From assembly GCF_000270305.1 (NCBI RefSeq), contig NC_015737.1, positions 2,232,501 to 2,296,500 of the forward strand: DNA of 64,000 bases, in the 5' to 3' direction. The notes beneath the pieces are model-generated. The model was not told the DNA's origin and did no database searches. It worked only from the letters and a program-made list of their open reading frames with translations. The stretch is from Clostridium sp. SY8519. Its GTDB lineage: Bacteria > Bacillota > Clostridia > Lachnospirales > Lachnospiraceae. The position numbers and the translations under genes are program-made. Shown in pieces: positions 1-8,231 of the stretch. The stretch's first letter is position 1, and every line of letters begins with the position of its first letter.

Positions 1-1
1 A

Positions 2-85
2 GCGGATTCCAAAGTGAAAGTCGCTATTATTCCTACCAACGAAGAACTTGCAATCTGCCGTGAGACGGCTGCCCTGGTAAAATAA
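2..85 (+). CDS. ackA: acetate kinase, C-terminal tail (partial)
   Basis: Only the last 27 codons and the TAA stop lie in the window. The tail reads VAIIPTNEELAICRETAALV, which resembles the conserved C-terminus of acetate kinase (a V-I-P-T-N-E-E-L-x-I-A-R-x-T pattern). Acetate kinase converts acetyl phosphate and ADP to acetate and ATP in the cytoplasm. It fits with the PFOR gene further along the window, because fermentation of pyruvate through acetyl-CoA ends at this step. The upstream part, and whether pta lies before it, cannot be seen. The family call rests on one short motif, so it is good but not certain. Confidence 0.8.
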   Translation, partial: ADSKVKVAIIPTNEELAICRETAALVK

Positions 86-142
86 TCTGCCGGATTTCCG
101 CAATTACCGGAAAGATCCGAAAAGATTCCTGCATACAGGCTA

Positions 143-171
143 TTGACATTTGGTCTGCAGTTCTGTATAAT
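143..171 (+). promoter_or_regulatory. sigma-A type promoter of rpmF
   Basis: A perfect consensus pair: TTGACA at 143-148 and TATAAT at 166-171, separated by 17 bp. The predicted transcript starts near 178, about 47 bases before the rpmF start codon. It is the only exact match to both consensus boxes that I found in the window, which suits a strongly expressed ribosomal protein gene. Confidence 0.9.
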
Positions 172-224
172 TGTCAGCGTGTCTTATGAAATTTACGCAA
201 GTTTATATATAGGAGGTGTTTCAC

Positions 225-404
225 ATGTCTATTTGTCCAAAGAATAAATCTTCCAAAGGAAGACGTGACAGAAGAAGAGCGAACTGGAAGATGAGCGCTC
301 CGACACTGGTTAAATGCAGCAAATGCGGCGAACTGATGGTTCCCCACCGTGTCTGCAAAAACTGCGGTTCTTATAACAAACGTGAGATCATCTCCGTTGA
401 TTAA
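225..404 (+). CDS. rpmF: 50S ribosomal protein L32
   Basis: A 59-residue basic protein starting MSICPKNKSSKGRRDRRR, the usual L32 N-terminus, which contacts 23S rRNA in the large subunit. Two CxxC pairs (CSKCGE and CKNCGS) form the zinc-ribbon of the zinc-binding form of L32. The start is fixed by AGGAGG at 211-216, nine bases ahead of the ATG at 225. A GTG at 216 is in frame but overlaps the ribosome binding site. The gene is transcribed alone, with a consensus promoter upstream and a strong terminator directly downstream. In many Firmicutes it sits between acetate kinase/YceD and plsX; here the Mrp operon intervenes before plsX. Confidence 0.97.
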   Translation: MSICPKNKSSKGRRDRRRANWKMSAPTLVKCSKCGELMVPHRVCKNCGSYNKREIISVD

Positions 405-422
405 TTGAATGAAGTAAACTGG

Positions 423-454
423 AGGAGGCTGTCAAATCTGACAGCCTCCTTTTG
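423..454 (+). terminator. intrinsic terminator after rpmF
   Basis: A 12-bp perfect stem (423-434 with 439-450), a four-base AATC loop and a T-run from 450. It ends the rpmF transcript and separates it from the Mrp operon. Confidence 0.92.
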
Positions 455-528
455 TGCGTCTGGAAGTATCAGACATTTTTGCGTTTTTTAACAAAATGAA
501 CGACAGTTTTGTGTTAAAATGATAAAAA

Positions 529-575
529 CGGCTGAAAGACAGGGGATGCGTCACGAAAAACCTGTCAGCCTAAGA
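529..575 (+). other. structured leader upstream of the Mrp operon
   Basis: Ahead of mrpE, GGCT plus GACAGG (about 530-543) can pair with CCTGTC plus AGCC (561-570), leaving a small internal bulge and a loop of about 17 bases. The region lies some 55 bases before the TTG start of mrpE. A clear -35/-10 pair is not visible upstream, although TAAAAT at 515-520 could be a -10. The hairpin could be part of an ion-responsive leader. I could not match it to any known riboswitch class by eye. Confidence 0.35.
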
Positions 576-630
576 AATTTTACTATCAGTAACAGACAAA
601 TCATCAACATAAGACCGGGGGAGGATTTTA

Positions 631-1176
631 TTGTTTGCAAAATGGTTTCGCCTATCGTTACTCTTATTTGTCATCTGGTTTTTGCTGTCCGGACGGACGG
701 AAGCCAGGTTTCTGATCACGGGGGCTGTCTGCGCGGCGGTTATCGCATTCTGCTGCGTGCCTATGCTCCATACGGTCTATCGGGGAAAACGGTATTATCT
801 GCTGGATATCGACCTGCTTCGTTTTCTTCCGTATTTTTTCTGGTTATACAAAGAAATATTTTTTTCATCCCTGGATGTCATGGGGACGGTCCTTGCGCCG
901 AAGAAACGGATCCATTCCCAGCTGATCCGGTTTCACTGTGATCTGGAAGCGCCGGGAGCCGTGGTTTTGTTTATCAATTCCATTATTCTGACACCCGGTA
1001 CCGTGACGATCGATGTTACGGATGAAAATGATTTTATTGTCAACGCGCTGACCGATCATGCGGCGGAGGGACTTCTGAGCGGTGTCATGCAGCAGAAAAT
1101 TGCCCGGGTCTTTCATGAGGATCTGAAGCAAAACCGCATGAAATACAGGGAAACAGGGGGACAGGCTGATGTTTGA
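631..1176 (+). CDS. mrpE: Na+/H+ antiporter subunit E (MnhE/MrpE family)
   Basis: A 181-residue membrane protein with two N-terminal hydrophobic segments (about residues 5-22 and 26-45). The following part, including FFWLYKEIFFSSLDV, and the soluble C-terminal half with TPGTVTIDV are typical of MnhE. In Mrp complexes subunit E helps assemble the multi-subunit monovalent cation/proton antiporter in the cytoplasmic membrane. The start is a TTG at 631 preceded by GGGGGAGG at 617-624; no better in-frame ATG has a ribosome binding site. It is the first gene of the operon and overlaps mrpF by 8 bases. Having E, F and G at the front is the reverse of the usual A-to-G order. Confidence 0.88.
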   Translation: MFAKWFRLSLLLFVIWFLLSGRTEARFLITGAVCAAVIAFCCVPMLHTVYRGKRYYLLDIDLLRFLPYFFWLYKEIFFSSLDVMGTVLAPKKRIHSQLIRFHCDLEAPGAVVLFINSIILTPGTVTIDVTDENDFIVNALTDHAAEGLLSGVMQQKIARVFHEDLKQNRMKYRETGGQADV

Positions 1177-1444
1177 ACGAGTGATATTTCTTATTTTTTC
1201 CATTGGATTTCTGATTCTGATTGCCATGATGCTGGTCCGTGTGTTCCGCGGGCCGGGGATTTATGACCGGCTCAACGGAATCTTCGTAATCGGGACAGAT
1301 ATTATTATTCTTCTGCTTCTGGTGGGATTCGCGGACGGCCGTCTGGATATGTATGTGGATATCGCGCTGTCTTACGCGATTCTCGGATTTGTCAGCACGA
1401 TTGTAGTTGCCCGGTTTATCGGCAGAAAGGATAAGGAAAAATGA
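1169..1444 (+). CDS. mrpF: Na+/H+ antiporter subunit F (MnhF/MrpF)
   Basis: A 91-residue protein made almost wholly of three transmembrane segments. It contains RGPGIYDRLNG, the conserved loop after the first helix of MrpF proteins. It is a small structural subunit of the membrane antiporter. It overlaps mrpE by 8 bases and its TGA overlaps the mrpG ATG (ATGA at 1441-1444), indicating translational coupling. Length and motif agree with the family. Confidence 0.9.
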   Translation: MFERVIFLIFSIGFLILIAMMLVRVFRGPGIYDRLNGIFVIGTDIIILLLLVGFADGRLDMYVDIALSYAILGFVSTIVVARFIGRKDKEK

Positions 1445-1803
1445 TCAGGGATATTATCACGGTACTTCTGTTTTCTTCCGGATTTCTGTGCACGCTGCTT
1501 TCTGCTGTGGGCGTGCTGCGGTTTCCTACATTTCTGCAGAGACTCCATGCTTCCGGCGTGGGGGAAACCATGGGTATTACCCTGTTTGCCGCAGGATTCA
1601 TCGTACATGCGGGAGCAACGCAGGTGTCTGTCAAGATCGTGCTGATTGTGCTGGCCATGCTGCTGGTGAATCCGGTGGGCACGCATCTGATCGGCAAGGC
1701 GGAACTCCACAGCGGGCTGCTGGATCATGTAAAGATCCGGGATGAGGAACTGCAGATCCCGGATGCGCAGGAGCAGCCGCCGGAGAAGAAAGGGGGACAC
1801 TGA
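1441..1803 (+). CDS. mrpG: Na+/H+ antiporter subunit G (MnhG/MrpG)
   Basis: 120 residues with three membrane helices. GVLRFPTFLQRLHASGVGET matches the G-x-x-R-F-P-x-x-x-x-R-L-H-A signature of MrpG. The C-terminal 25 residues are hydrophilic and acidic (EEQPPEKK type) and probably lie in the cytoplasm. Its stop overlaps the next start as TGATG at 1801-1805. Subunit G is required for a stable Mrp complex in characterised systems. Confidence 0.9.
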   Translation: MIRDIITVLLFSSGFLCTLLSAVGVLRFPTFLQRLHASGVGETMGITLFAAGFIVHAGATQVSVKIVLIVLAMLLVNPVGTHLIGKAELHSGLLDHVKIRDEELQIPDAQEQPPEKKGGH

Positions 1804-2858
1804 TGCAGATTTTATCAGCGGAAGCGCTGCTGCTTCTGTTTCTTATCGCGATTACACTGGTGATTATTTTTGTGAAAGATATGCTGGCAGTTATGGTGAT
1901 TTACTGTGCCTTCAGTTTCTGCGCCATGGTGCTGTATATTTTTTCCGGGGCGCCGGATGTGGCCTTTACAGAGGCGGTGATCGGTGTGATTTCGACGCTG
2001 TATTTTGTCATATCCCTTAAGACCACAGACCGTATGGCCCATCCCTTCCGGCGTTCGGAGAAGGGCGTGATACTCCTGGGAACCATTGTCCTGATTACGG
2101 TGACCGTCCTGTTCGCCCTTCTGGTGCATCAGCTGCCGGTGATCGGAGATCCGGACTCGCCGCCGAATACACATATTTCCGATTTTTATATCGGCAATGC
2201 CTATGCCTACACGCACGCGCCGAATCTGGTGACCGCAGTGCTGGCGGATTTCCGCGGATTTGACACCATGTGGGAGACCACCGTGATGTTTTTGGCCGGG
2301 ATGTCTGTATTTGCCATCCTGTCCAACCGGGAGGAAGGGCAGTGGAGCGCGGCCATCTATACAAAAGACGAACGTTTTGACGGGATAGAGATCCGGATGA
2401 TTATGGCGATGATTATTCCGGTGATCATGGTATTTGCCGTCTATGTACTGATGCACGGGGAGATAAGCCTTGGCGGCGGATTTCAGGCCGGGGCGCTGCT
2501 GGCCATGGCGTATATTCTGTTCTGCACCTTTGGAAACCCGGCCCGCTACCATCTGAAATTTACCCCCCATGTCACCATTGCCTTGGCAGCTGCAGGCGTG
2601 CTGATCTACGGGACAGCGGGGATTCTTCCCATGTTTTTCGGCGGGAAATTCCTGGAATACGCCCGGCTGCCGTTTGGCGGAAAGACAGCGGCACAGCTTC
2701 ACGCCACAGGGATTCTCATTATTGAGATCGGGGTGACACTGGCGGTGATGGCCACGATTATTACAATCCTTAACGCAATTCTGATCCGGAACGAGCTGAC
2801 CCAGCGTATGCTGCGCCGGAAGAAAAAGACAGGGAGGAAAGAGCATGGAAGCGTTTAA
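1803..2858 (+). CDS. fused DUF4040 (MbhD/MbhE-like) and MnhB antiporter subunit
   Basis: A 351-residue polytopic protein. Residues about 1-75 resemble the DUF4040/MbhD domain normally found near the C-terminus of MrpA, including SGAPDVAFTEAVIGV. Residues about 80-185 have the position and character of the MbhE-like segment. Residues about 190-340 are MnhB-like, with GEISLGGGFQAGALLAMAY. In canonical Mrp operons the first two parts are fused to a NuoL-like domain in MrpA, and MrpB is separate. Here the MrpA tail has joined MrpB, and the NuoL-like parts are encoded elsewhere in the operon. It overlaps mrpC by 14 bases. The DUF4040 and MnhB calls are firm; the middle domain is inferred from its position. 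Confidence 0.82.
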   Translation: MQILSAEALLLLFLIAITLVIIFVKDMLAVMVIYCAFSFCAMVLYIFSGAPDVAFTEAVIGVISTLYFVISLKTTDRMAHPFRRSEKGVILLGTIVLITVTVLFALLVHQLPVIGDPDSPPNTHISDFYIGNAYAYTHAPNLVTAVLADFRGFDTMWETTVMFLAGMSVFAILSNREEGQWSAAIYTKDERFDGIEIRMIMAMIIPVIMVFAVYVLMHGEISLGGGFQAGALLAMAYILFCTFGNPARYHLKFTPHVTIALAAAGVLIYGTAGILPMFFGGKFLEYARLPFGGKTAAQLHATGILIIEIGVTLAVMATIITILNAILIRNELTQRMLRRKKKTGRKEHGSV

Positions 2859-3219
2859 TACATTTCTGGCCGCACAGGGAATCTATATTCTGACATTGGT
2901 TCTGTTTTTCCTGGGAATCTTCGGGATGGCTGCCTGCGGCAACTATCTGAAAAAACTGGTGTGCATGAACATTATGCAGGTGGCTGTGATTTTTTTCTTC
3001 CTCTGTATGGGACAGAAGAAAGGGGGGACCATCCCGGTCTTGAGCAGCCGTTATGCGGGAATCCATCACTATATCAATCCGATTCCCCATACCCTGATGC
3101 TGACTGCGATTGTGGTCAGCCTTGGAACCACAGGCGTGGGCCTGGCGCTTTTGATGCGCATCAAGGAAAAGTATTATTCCATTGAAGAAGAGGAAATCCG
3201 AAAGAGGAAAGAATCATGA
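2845..3219 (+). CDS. mrpC: Na+/H+ antiporter subunit C (NuoK-like, MnhC)
   Basis: A 124-residue NuoK-like protein with three transmembrane helices. CGNYLKKLVCMNIMQVAVIF matches the MrpC pattern N-x-x-K-x-x-x-G/C-x-N-I-x-Q-x-A. The segment PHTLMLTAIVVSLGTTGVGL is the third helix typical of MnhC. It probably forms part of the lateral proton path next to MrpD. The start overlaps the preceding gene and the stop overlaps mrpD in an ATGA at 3216-3219. The C-terminus is a charged tail (about residues 108-124). Confidence 0.9.
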   Translation: MEAFNTFLAAQGIYILTLVLFFLGIFGMAACGNYLKKLVCMNIMQVAVIFFFLCMGQKKGGTIPVLSSRYAGIHHYINPIPHTLMLTAIVVSLGTTGVGLALLMRIKEKYYSIEEEEIRKRKES

Positions 3220-4700
3220 GCGAACATTTACCGATACTGATTATTCTCTGCCCTTTCCTGGCGGCTCTGACGGCTCCGCTAACGGCGTTTGCCGGCCGTC
3301 AGGCTCCGAAGATCCTGACAGCAGCCATAAACGGGGCCGGACTTCTGCTAGCCTGTATTTCACTGGCCTTCGTGGCGCGGAAGGGACCGGTTTCTTACGA
3401 AATGGGCAACTGGGCGGCGCCCTACGGGATCGAATTTTATCTGGATTCCATTAATTCGGTGCTCCTGGTGATGATTTTTCTCATGGGGCTGTTCAGTATT
3501 CTTTTCAGCATCCCGTTTCTGCAGCAGAAAAACCGAAGAAAAAGTTTTGTATATTGTTCCGTGCTGTCGCTGCTGATCTGCGGCCTGGCGGGGATGACAG
3601 CGACGGGAGATGTGTTTAATTTTTATGTCTTTCTGGAAATCACTTCGCTGGCAGGCTATACGCTGATTGCCATGGGCGGAGACCAGGGAACCCTGTCGGC
3701 GTTCCGCTATCTGATGATCGGCACCATCGGCGCCTCTTTTTATCTGCTGGGAGTGGCTTTCCTGTACGGGGAGACCGGCAGCCTGAATATGGCGGATATC
3801 GCCTACCGGCTGCTGCCGTCAGAGACTTCCGGAACGACTCTGATCGCCATGAGTTTCTTTGTGATCGGTTTTGGAATCAAGATGGCTCTGTTTCCGCTGC
3901 ACGGGTGGCAGCCGGCGGCCTATACCAATGCCCATCCGGGCGCGGCGCCGCTGATTGCCGGTGTGATGGGAAAGATCCCGGCGTATGGGATGATCCGATT
4001 CTTTTTCTTCCTGTTCGCGGGCAATTCCGCATATGTCAGACGCTTTCTGCTGCTGGTGGGACTGATGTCCTGTGCGGGCATGCTGTACGGTTCCCTGAAA
4101 GCCATGCGGCAGACGGATTTCAGACGGCTGCTGGCATACTCAAGCATTGCCCAGATCGGCTATGTGGGGATGGGCATTGCCATTGCCGGGCATTACGGAC
4201 TGATCGGGGCGGTGCTCCATATTCTGGGACATTCCGCCATGAAATCCTGCCTGTTTTTCTGCGCCGGAGGAATCCGCTACCGCTATGGTGAGGTGCAGAT
4301 GCTCAGGTTCGGCCAGCTGTACCGGACCATGCCGCTGACATCGGCAGCGATTGTGGTCGCGGGGCTCTCTATGGTGGGCGTGCCGCCCCTGACCGGTTTT
4401 TTCAGTAAATGGTATCTGGCGTATGGAGCGGCAAAAGAGGGAATTTACCTCTATGTCGTGGTACTGGTCATCAGCAGCCTTCTGAACGCGGTCTATTTCT
4501 TCCGCCTGTTCGAACGGCTGTTTATGGATCGGGAAGCGGAGGACCGGAGCCTGCAGGCGCCGCGGCAGGGCAAAGCAGAACTTCCGGTTCTGATGCTGCT
4601 GCCGATTCTGGCCTGCGCGCTGCTGATTATCCTGCTTGGAATCTGCAACACAGCAGTGGTGGACCTGCTGAATTCCGCAATATGGGGGGTGAGTTCATGA
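3216..4700 (+). CDS. mrpD: Na+/H+ antiporter subunit D (NuoM/N-like)
   Basis: A 494-residue proton-translocating subunit of the NuoL/M/N family, with about 14 membrane helices. The conserved glutamate lies in FNFYVFLEITSLAGY. The conserved lysine of the discontinuous-helix region lies in GFGIKMALFPLHGWQPAAYT. It overlaps the next gene by ATGA at 4697-4700. In Mrp complexes MrpD is one of the two channel-bearing subunits. This protein is the best MrpD match of the three NuoL-like proteins in the operon. Confidence 0.88.
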   Translation: MSEHLPILIILCPFLAALTAPLTAFAGRQAPKILTAAINGAGLLLACISLAFVARKGPVSYEMGNWAAPYGIEFYLDSINSVLLVMIFLMGLFSILFSIPFLQQKNRRKSFVYCSVLSLLICGLAGMTATGDVFNFYVFLEITSLAGYTLIAMGGDQGTLSAFRYLMIGTIGASFYLLGVAFLYGETGSLNMADIAYRLLPSETSGTTLIAMSFFVIGFGIKMALFPLHGWQPAAYTNAHPGAAPLIAGVMGKIPAYGMIRFFFFLFAGNSAYVRRFLLLVGLMSCAGMLYGSLKAMRQTDFRRLLAYSSIAQIGYVGMGIAIAGHYGLIGAVLHILGHSAMKSCLFFCAGGIRYRYGEVQMLRFGQLYRTMPLTSAAIVVAGLSMVGVPPLTGFFSKWYLAYGAAKEGIYLYVVVLVISSLLNAVYFFRLFERLFMDREAEDRSLQAPRQGKAELPVLMLLPILACALLIILLGICNTAVVDLLNSAIWGVSS

Positions 4701-6235
4701 CAGAAATAATCTGCAGTATCCGGCCGCTGGCAGCTGTGCTGGTTTCCGCCGCCGCGGCGCTTCTGATACTTCTGACCGGCAGCCGGGTCCGGCCGAATGT
4801 GCGGGAAGGGATTACATTTGCCGCGGCAGGCATCAAGTTTCTGCTGGTGTATTCCATGGTGCCTGCGGTGCTGGAAGGAAAAATCATTGTGCTGCGCGTG
4901 ATGCGTCTCACGGACCGGGTGGACTTGATGTTCCGGGTGGATCCCGCCGGCATGATTTTTGCCTGCATCGCCTCCTTTCTATGGATTCTGACTTCTGTCT
5001 ATTCCATCGGATATATGCGGGGACACGGGGAAAAGCACCAGACCGGATATTACGCGGCCTTTGCCATGTGCCTGTGCGGAACAATGGGCATATGCTTTGC
5101 GGGAAATCTTCTGACCTTTTTCCTGTTTTTTGAAGTGCTTACCATTGCCACCTATCCTCTGGTGGTGCATCACAGGGATGGAAAGAGCCGGGCTTCCGGC
5201 CGGAAATATCTGTTTTACACACTGACCAGCGGGCAGCTGCTGTTTGCCGGGATTGTCTATGTATATTTTCGCTGCGGCACCATGGATTTTCAAGCCGGCG
5301 GCTTCCTGACGCCCCATGTCAGCGGGAGCACGGCGGCCATCCTGTTTTTCCTGATGATCGGGGCAGGAGCGGTCAAGGCCGGAGTCATGCCGCTGCACAG
5401 CTGGCTTCCGGCAGCCATGGTGGCCCCTACCCCTGTCAGCGCGCTGCTGCATGCGGTGGCGGTGGTCAATGCCGGCGCCTTTGCCCTGCTGCGTGTGGTC
5501 TGCTATACCTTCGGACCGGAACTGAGCAGACAGTGCGGGGGATCCACGGTGATGGTCTGGCTGGCAGCCGGGACGATTATTCTCTCTTCCCTGATTGCGC
5601 TGCAGAAGACGAATCTGAAGGCCAGGCTGGCATATTCTACCGTGGGGCAGCTGTCCTATCTGGTGCTGGGGATCTGCCTGCTTTCTCCCTACAGTGTTCA
5701 GGGCGCCCTGTATCACATGGTGGCCCATTCCTTCCTGAAAATCACGCTGTTTATGTGTGCCGGCGCCATTATGGTTACGACCCACAAGACAGATATCCGT
5801 GAGATGTGGGGGATTGGCCGGCGGATGCCATATACGATGGCGGCGTTTCTTACAGCTTCTCTGGGCATTGCCGGACTGCCGTTCCTGCCGGCGTTTCTGA
5901 GCAAAGCCAATCTGATTTTAGGAGCTGCGAAAGAGGGAAAACCGGTGCTCATTGCAGTGCTGGCAGCCAGCGCGCTGCTGTCTCTGACGTATCTGGTTCC
6001 GGTGGGATATCTGGCTTTTTCTTTCCGCAGGACAGAACCGGAGTTTGCGTCCGGTCCGGTGCGGATCCCCATGGGAAAACGCGGCAGGGGAGTGTTCTTT
6101 GCGGATGCTTCCCCCTGCCTTTTGGCACCGCTTCTGATTACGGTGGGGATTTCCTTCGCGCTGGGAATAGCTCCGGACTTCGGGCCGCGTATGATGCAGA
6201 TGGCCCGGATGGCTGCCGGAAGCATTTTTAGCTGA
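4697..6235 (+). CDS. proton-conducting antiporter subunit, second NuoL/M/N-like
   Basis: 512 residues from the ATG at 4697, which overlaps the mrpD stop; an upstream in-frame extension would read inside mrpD and is rejected. TFFLFFEVLTIATYPLV carries the conserved helix-5 glutamate, and GAGAVKAGVMPLHSWLPAAM the conserved lysine. APTPVSALLHAVAVVNAG is the classic NuoL/NuoM signature. The family drives proton translocation coupled to cation exchange or to a redox module. There are no hydrogenase or NADH-binding genes nearby, so a stand-alone antiporter is more likely. A 36-base gap follows before the small membrane peptide gene. Confidence 0.85.
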   Translation: MTEIICSIRPLAAVLVSAAAALLILLTGSRVRPNVREGITFAAAGIKFLLVYSMVPAVLEGKIIVLRVMRLTDRVDLMFRVDPAGMIFACIASFLWILTSVYSIGYMRGHGEKHQTGYYAAFAMCLCGTMGICFAGNLLTFFLFFEVLTIATYPLVVHHRDGKSRASGRKYLFYTLTSGQLLFAGIVYVYFRCGTMDFQAGGFLTPHVSGSTAAILFFLMIGAGAVKAGVMPLHSWLPAAMVAPTPVSALLHAVAVVNAGAFALLRVVCYTFGPELSRQCGGSTVMVWLAAGTIILSSLIALQKTNLKARLAYSTVGQLSYLVLGICLLSPYSVQGALYHMVAHSFLKITLFMCAGAIMVTTHKTDIREMWGIGRRMPYTMAAFLTASLGIAGLPFLPAFLSKANLILGAAKEGKPVLIAVLAASALLSLTYLVPVGYLAFSFRRTEPEFASGPVRIPMGKRGRGVFFADASPCLLAPLLITVGISFALGIAPDFGPRMMQMARMAAGSIFS

Positions 6236-6271
6236 AGGGACCGCTTCACTGCACGAAGAATGGAGGAGTGT

Positions 6272-6415
6272 ATGGTTTTTATTCAATCGATCGGAATCGG
6301 ATTTCTAAGCAGCGCCGCCCTGATTTTCCTTTCTAAGGGGCTCATGAACCGTCTGCTTCACCGGGAACAGAACATTTACGAACAGCGGACAGAGGGGGAT
6401 CAGACTGATGTATAA
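6272..6415 (+). CDS. 47-residue single-span membrane peptide in the Mrp operon
   Basis: A short open frame starting MVFIQSIGIGFLSSAALIFL, preceded by GGAGGAG (about 6262-6268) at good spacing from the ATG at 6272. Residues 3-21 form one hydrophobic helix and the rest is polar and charged, with an acidic tail. It starts 36 bases after the previous stop and overlaps the next antiporter gene by 8 bases, so it is translationally coupled like its neighbours. I do not recognise a named family. It could be an accessory or assembly subunit that gene callers miss because of its size. Confidence 0.65.
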   Translation: MVFIQSIGIGFLSSAALIFLSKGLMNRLLHREQNIYEQRTEGDQTDV

Positions 6416-8141
6416 GATTCATCCGGGATTTCTTTTGATCATCTGCGGCCTGCTGACGCTGATTCTTCCGAAAAAAGCAGGGAAATACGCGGGGCTGGCG
6501 GGATCTCTGCTGTCCCTTGCGGCCTGCGTCGGCCTGGAGACAGGGGACAGCTGGACTGTGGCAGTTACGGAACGGATCACCTGTGTTTTCCTGCGGGTGG
6601 ATGCGCTGAGCCGTGTATTTGCGCTGGTTTTCGCGGTTGTCTCGGTGCTGGCGGCCCTGTATGCCATGAATGAGAAAACCAGGGGAGAACGGGCAGCCCT
6701 TCTGATCTATGCCGGAGGCGGTCTGTCAGCCGTGCTGGCCGGAGACCTGATTGGGTTTGTGTGTTTCTGGGAACTGATGGCGGCGGCTTCGGCGGCGGTG
6801 GTATGGCTGGGCGACGGAGCGGATAAAGTGCGGTCTTCCTTCCGGTATCTGGTGATGCATCTGTTCGGCGGAAATCTGGTATTAATCGGCGCGATGCTGC
6901 TGTGGGCCCGGGGCATTACACAGGTAGAAGGCATTCGGCCTGACGCGGGAGCCGCGTTCTGGGTACTCCTGGCGGGGGTCGCGGTAAATGCGGCGATGCC
7001 GCCCTTTCATACCTGGCTGCCGGATTCCTATCCGGAATGTACGCCGGAAGGCATGCTTTATCTGGGATCGTTTACCACAAAAGTCGCGATTTACGCGATG
7101 ATCCGCTTTTTCGGCGGAACGCACTGGCTGGCGCTGTTCGGAGCGCTGACCGCTGTTTTTGCCGCCTGCATGGCACTGATGGAAAATGATCTGCGCAGGC
7201 TGCTGTCCTACCATATTATCAGTCAGCTGGGCATGATGGTGGCAGGACTTGCCACCGGCCTGGAAGCCGGGCTGGACGGAGCGGCGCTGCATGCCGCTTT
7301 CAATATTCTGTACAAAGGTGTGCTGATCATGGGAATCGGCAATCTGTACTATGCTACCGGGGGTCTGCGGAAAATTACTGATCTGGCCGGGATGGGAAAA
7401 AAGCTTCCCTTTACCTTCGGCTGCTTTCTGACTGCGTCCTTAGCGATTGCCGGTTTCCCGTTTCTGAATGGATTTGCCAGCAAGGCGCTGATTATGGAAG
7501 CCCTGAAGGCCAGCCATATGGAGGCGGCCGGGCTGCTGGTGACCGCAGCAGGCGTCGGGACCTGGCTGTCTGTGACCATGAAGATCAACTGGTTTGTATT
7601 TCTCCGGAAGCCGAAGCCGGGGATGGCAATTGCCGGGCGTACCCTCCGGCCTGTGCCGGCCCATCGAACCGCTGCCATGGGAGCGGGCACGGCGCTGTGC
7701 GTGATTACCGGAATCTTTCCGCAGCTCTGCTACGGGCTGTTTGGCCTTCCGGTGGGACACCTGTTTTCCGCGGCGCATATTCTGGAATACCTGGGACTGT
7801 TCCTGGGCGCTTCCATACCTTTTGTGCTGCTGATCCGCAGAATGGAACCCCATGAAGGAATGACGGTGGATCTGGATGTGATCTGGAGAAAGGGGCTGAC
7901 ACCGGCCCTCTGGAATCTTTCCAGGGGAGTGACCTGGCTGTTTGCCCGGGCGGCGGACCTGTACGACGGCGCAGTGGCACTGTTTGAAAAATTCACCGGT
8001 ACGGGGGTGCGCAGCCGGGTGATCGGCGGTGTTGAGCTGGACGAGGAAGAAGACCGGCAGCCCCTGGGGCATCAGATTCAGGTGATTGCTGTCCTGTGTA
8101 TCCTCGCAGTGGTGTTCCTGATTTTCCTGGAGGCGGTGTGA
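6408..8141 (+). CDS. proton-conducting antiporter subunit, third NuoL/M/N-like
   Basis: 577 residues, polytopic, with the helix-5 glutamate in GFVCFWELMAAASAAVVWL and the motif PPFHTWLPDSYPECTPEG. At the position of the usual lysine there is Asn (GVAVNAAMPPFHTW), but a lysine follows in GSFTTKVAIYAMI; this arrangement occurs in a known branch of the family. Residues about 490-577 form a C-terminal extension with a final membrane helix, reminiscent of the lateral anchoring helix of NuoL. It is the last gene of the operon; no convincing terminator is visible in the 90 bases after it. Confidence 0.83.
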   Translation: MYKIHPGFLLIICGLLTLILPKKAGKYAGLAGSLLSLAACVGLETGDSWTVAVTERITCVFLRVDALSRVFALVFAVVSVLAALYAMNEKTRGERAALLIYAGGGLSAVLAGDLIGFVCFWELMAAASAAVVWLGDGADKVRSSFRYLVMHLFGGNLVLIGAMLLWARGITQVEGIRPDAGAAFWVLLAGVAVNAAMPPFHTWLPDSYPECTPEGMLYLGSFTTKVAIYAMIRFFGGTHWLALFGALTAVFAACMALMENDLRRLLSYHIISQLGMMVAGLATGLEAGLDGAALHAAFNILYKGVLIMGIGNLYYATGGLRKITDLAGMGKKLPFTFGCFLTASLAIAGFPFLNGFASKALIMEALKASHMEAAGLLVTAAGVGTWLSVTMKINWFVFLRKPKPGMAIAGRTLRPVPAHRTAAMGAGTALCVITGIFPQLCYGLFGLPVGHLFSAAHILEYLGLFLGASIPFVLLIRRMEPHEGMTVDLDVIWRKGLTPALWNLSRGVTWLFARAADLYDGAVALFEKFTGTGVRSRVIGGVELDEEEDRQPLGHQIQVIAVLCILAVVFLIFLEAV

Positions 8142-8161
8142 GCCGCTGCAAAGGGAGGAAA

Positions 8162-8190
8162 TTGTTTTTTCATGGGATAGCTGATAAAAT
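8162..8190 (+). promoter_or_regulatory. promoter of the secreted transglutaminase-like gene
   Basis: TTGTTT (8162-8167), a 17-bp spacer and TAAAAT (8185-8190), with a TGn extended -10 (8182-8184). Transcription would start near 8197, about 35 bases before the start codon. Confidence 0.7.
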
Positions 8191-8231
8191 GAATGTAAAA
8201 TGTATCATCAAACATTCCAGGGAAGGGTACC

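Noticed and set aside
1815..2846. A 343-codon minus-strand frame opposite the DUF4040/MnhB gene
   Set aside because: His- and Gln-rich composition typical of antisense reading. The plus strand encodes the coupled antiporter operon.
6960..7020. Missing conserved lysine in the third NuoL-like subunit as evidence for an inactive pump
   Set aside because: The NAAxPPxHxWLPD form with a later lysine (FTTKVAIY) belongs to a known branch of the family, so it is not a lesion.
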